This document shows positions 5,683-7,733 of a stretch of DNA of 7,733 nt, in pieces. Origin of the DNA: Clostridia bacterium (GTDB lineage: Bacteria; Bacillota; Clostridia; Oscillospirales; Acutalibacteraceae); contig JAFOXT010000391.1 in the NCBI GenBank assembly GCA_017425745.1, forward strand, positions 1 through 7,733. Reading direction: 5' to 3'. Position 1 is the stretch's first letter, and each line of letters opens with the position of its first letter. The position numbers were made by a program, and so were the translations under genes. Below the pieces are notes generated by a model. The model had not been told where the DNA came from, ran no database searches, and saw only the letters and a program-made list of their open reading frames with translations.

Positions 5683-7494
5683 TTATTTTTTCAGCAGCGG
5701 CATCTCTGTCATTCTCAGTCTTGCACAGCCGTAAGGACAAAGGTCAATTTCTTCAGCTTCAGCTACCGGTTCTGTAGATTCAGGTGTTGTTCTGCAAATT
5801 GATTTATACGGGAATTTGAGTCCCCAGTTAATCTTCTGCATTTTTGCCTTAATTGTTACGGGCGGGTTATCCTGTGAGAAAGGAATCTTACCTGATGAAC
5901 GGTAATCGACTTCAAATCCGTTATCTGCAAAGCCGTAATTCCATGAAGAAGTAGGAATAAACTGATAATCACAGTAGGGGAATTTGCGTTCAACACCTTT
6001 TCTTGTGTATTCGCGCATTTTCTTTTCATAGGCAACGGGAACTGAGAAAAGCAGCGAGCCCATCTGCATAACATAAAGATTGTTGGGTCTTTCCTTGAGA
6101 ACCGGTTCTGCAGAAAAATCAATTTCAATTTCTGTTTTGCCGCTTTTGATTGAAAAGCTGAGATCCCATGTTTCTGTTGCTGCACCGTTGACCTTAAGCT
6201 CTTTTGCAAAAGACGGAATACGTACAACAAAATCAAAATCCTTTTCAGAATCTATACTGTAGTGCAGCTTGTTGTTAAAGGGATAGTCGGTTTCAAGACG
6301 GATAGTAACATCCTCGGTTTTAAGAACAGATGGTACAGTAACTGCACTGATTATAGTATTACCGTTGTGCATAAATGAAGAAAGTGCAAATTTTGGCCAG
6401 CCCTGATTGAAGTTTGCAGTGCAACAGCCAAAGTTCGGTTCAAGACCGAAGTTGTTTGCATAAGGGCCGTTTGTGCTCCAGGGAGCCATAATCATAGTTT
6501 TCTGACAGGCAATCTGATTGACCTGCTGAACATACTGATGAGTCCACATATCCTCACTGAGAGTGGCAGGAAGTGCATTGAATGCAAGTACCTCAAGTCG
6601 CTCAGCCCATTTGTTGTCGCCTGTGTGAGCGAAAATTTCCTCGTAGGAATACATCTGCTCAACAACAGCGCAAAGCTCAGTACCCTTTGTGGGGTCAAGA
6701 CCTGAAAGTACCTCATCACCGGTAAAGCCCTCAAAGCAGGTGCCGTTATATTTATCCAGAAAGGCACGGAATCTCTCTGCTCTGTCGGTGTATTTTTCAC
6801 CGAGAATACTGTGAGACACAGCTTCACTTTTGAGCATCATTGTCATATTTACTATATGGGTGTTCATCTGCCATACGTGGCTGGGTTTAATCCACTTGTA
6901 GTTGGTTGTTGCATAATCAAAGCCCTGATTTTTTATGATTCTCGCAAGGTCTTTAATCCATTCCTCACCGTATTTTTCATAGAGGAAGTTAATTGAAATG
7001 AAAGACTCAAACCATCTGAATTTACCCCAGCCGAAGAGAGTGATTTCTCCGCTTTTGAGCATTTCGTAGTAATTTTTCATTACTCTGTAAATTACATCGG
7101 GAATTCTTTCGTCGCCTGAGCAGTCATAATAAACCTTAAGCACCTTGCAGATAAGCTGCACAGCCCAGGTGTCGTATTTTTTTCTTTCCTCTTTTTTGCA
7201 GGGACAAATCCAGCCGTCAGTATCCTGCGCGGCAATAATGGCATCTATATATTTTTTTGTTATCCCGATCATTTCTTCGTTTTCCAAAAGATATGCAAGA
7301 GGTATGAAGCCGTCAAGCCAATAGGGCACTCTTTCCCAACCATCACGTTTTCCGCCAATCCAGGCGCTGTCACGGATATCGGGCCATATTTTATGAAGGT
7401 TACCGCTTAAGCCCTCAGCCTGAATTTCAAGCTGTCTTCTGAGCCAGCCCTCAGGCTTAATTTCGTTTGTTGTGTAAAAATTCCATTTGTTCAT
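5683..7494 (-). CDS. GH127/DUF1680-family glycoside hydrolase, beta-L-arabinofuranosidase-like
   Basis: This 603-residue protein belongs to the DUF1680 (Glyco_hydro_127) group, whose characterised members remove beta-L-arabinofuranosyl residues using a zinc-bound cysteine nucleophile. The N-terminal two-thirds look like an (alpha/alpha)6 barrel (for example WERVPYWLDGFIPLAYLL, 53-70; DTDGW, 91-95); after about residue 390 it becomes beta-rich. The metal/catalytic set is visible: E273 and C275 in GTELCAVVEQMYS, and C357-C358 in FGCCTANFNQGWPKF. The spacing is close to that of Bifidobacterium HypBA1 (Glu338, Cys340, Cys417, Cys418). E261 in TGDE is a candidate general acid/base. There is no signal peptide, so it acts in the cytoplasm on imported sugars. 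ATG at 7494 has GAGGTGAT at 7498-7505. It follows a transporter gene by 37 nt, probably co-transcribed, and ends at a terminator. Fold and family are firm; the substrate (arabinofuranose or a related sugar) is inferred. Confidence 0.88.
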   Translation of the reverse strand: MNKWNFYTTNEIKPEGWLRRQLEIQAEGLSGNLHKIWPDIRDSAWIGGKRDGWERVPYWLDGFIPLAYLLENEEMIGITKKYIDAIIAAQDTDGWICPCKKEERKKYDTWAVQLICKVLKVYYDCSGDERIPDVIYRVMKNYYEMLKSGEITLFGWGKFRWFESFISINFLYEKYGEEWIKDLARIIKNQGFDYATTNYKWIKPSHVWQMNTHIVNMTMMLKSEAVSHSILGEKYTDRAERFRAFLDKYNGTCFEGFTGDEVLSGLDPTKGTELCAVVEQMYSYEEIFAHTGDNKWAERLEVLAFNALPATLSEDMWTHQYVQQVNQIACQKTMIMAPWSTNGPYANNFGLEPNFGCCTANFNQGWPKFALSSFMHNGNTIISAVTVPSVLKTEDVTIRLETDYPFNNKLHYSIDSEKDFDFVVRIPSFAKELKVNGAATETWDLSFSIKSGKTEIEIDFSAEPVLKERPNNLYVMQMGSLLFSVPVAYEKKMREYTRKGVERKFPYCDYQFIPTSSWNYGFADNGFEVDYRSSGKIPFSQDNPPVTIKAKMQKINWGLKFPYKSICRTTPESTEPVAEAEEIDLCPYGCARLRMTEMPLLKK

Positions 7495-7531
7495 ACTATC
7501 ACCTCAGGCAATGTTTTCAAATTCTTCAGGC

Positions 7532-7733
7532 TTATTTCTCTTCAACTGCAAAGCCTTTTTTGATAAGGAAGAACAAAGGAATAAGAACAAACACAGAAAC
7601 GATTGCAGCATATACGAACATACTTGCTGAGGGAACGATAGTATCAACGCCATATTCATTAACATATGTAACTGCTGAATTTCTGCAAGCCATATCGCCG
7701 AGTGCAGGACCGAGCACCATAGGAATAAGAACA
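7532..7733 (-). CDS. Membrane transporter, C-terminal fragment (MFS-like, probable sugar carrier)
   Basis: Only the last 66 residues are inside the window; the gene continues past 7733. A hydrophobic segment (VLIPMVLGPALG) is followed by a polar loop (RNSAVTYVNEYGVDTIVPS). A final transmembrane helix (about ASMFVYAAIVSVFVLIPLFF) leads into a short charged tail ending KKGFAVEEK. This is how MFS-type sugar carriers of Clostridia commonly end, but the fragment lacks any substrate motif. It differs in sequence from the complete symporter at 3043-4443, so it is not a recent copy. Its stop lies 37 nt before the GH127 start without an obvious terminator, so the two are probably one transcript. The transporter would supply the intracellular glycosidase. 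Confidence 0.6.
   Translation of the reverse strand, partial: VLIPMVLGPALGDMACRNSAVTYVNEYGVDTIVPSASMFVYAAIVSVFVLIPLFFLIKKGFAVEEK

Overview
The window reads as chromosomal DNA from a low-to-mid GC Gram-positive bacterium of the Clostridia, probably a gut or rumen Oscillospiraceae/Lachnospiraceae-type organism. The reasons are strong Shine-Dalgarno sequences close to GAGGTGAT or AAGGAG, AT-rich intergenic DNA with near-consensus sigma-A promoters, Gram-positive style signal peptides and a carbohydrate-uptake gene set. The taxon is an inference; there is no rRNA or marker gene. All six genes lie on the minus strand, so transcription runs from high to low coordinates. There are no mobile elements, CRISPR arrays, tRNAs or plus-strand genes that can be supported.

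Layout in transcription order. (1) 7733-5683: the C-terminal end of a membrane transporter (cut by the window edge) is followed after 37 nt by a cytoplasmic GH127/DUF1680-family glycosidase (beta-L-arabinofuranosidase-like) with an intact Glu-x-Cys...Cys-Cys zinc site. A rho-independent hairpin at 5647-5676 ends this unit. (2) 5616-1730: a clear promoter, overlapped by a 7-bp-arm dyad that may be an operator, drives three genes. They encode a secreted serine esterase of alpha/beta-hydrolase fold, a 12-TM GPH (MelB-type) sugar:cation symporter, and a cytoplasmic type-B carboxylesterase. The last two are separated by only 2 nt. A second hairpin terminator follows at 1691-1721. (3) 1618-1: a second good promoter drives a secreted protein of the neutral/alkaline ceramidase superfamily. 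Its zinc ligands can be read but the usual catalytic hexapeptide cannot. Its C-terminus runs off the window.

How the genes may work together (inference): unit 2 looks like an 'outside esterase, importer, inside esterase' chain for an acylated sugar or glycoside. Unit 1 looks like import plus intracellular removal of beta-L-arabinofuranosyl or related residues. Together they suggest scavenging of decorated plant cell-wall or glycoprotein glycans. The ceramidase-like enzyme is under its own promoter and may act on a lipid or another amide-linked substrate outside the cell. The most unusual points are the ceramidase-like protein without its canonical catalytic motif, the split esterase-transporter-esterase operon, and a short amphipathic helix-like segment found in both secreted proteins.
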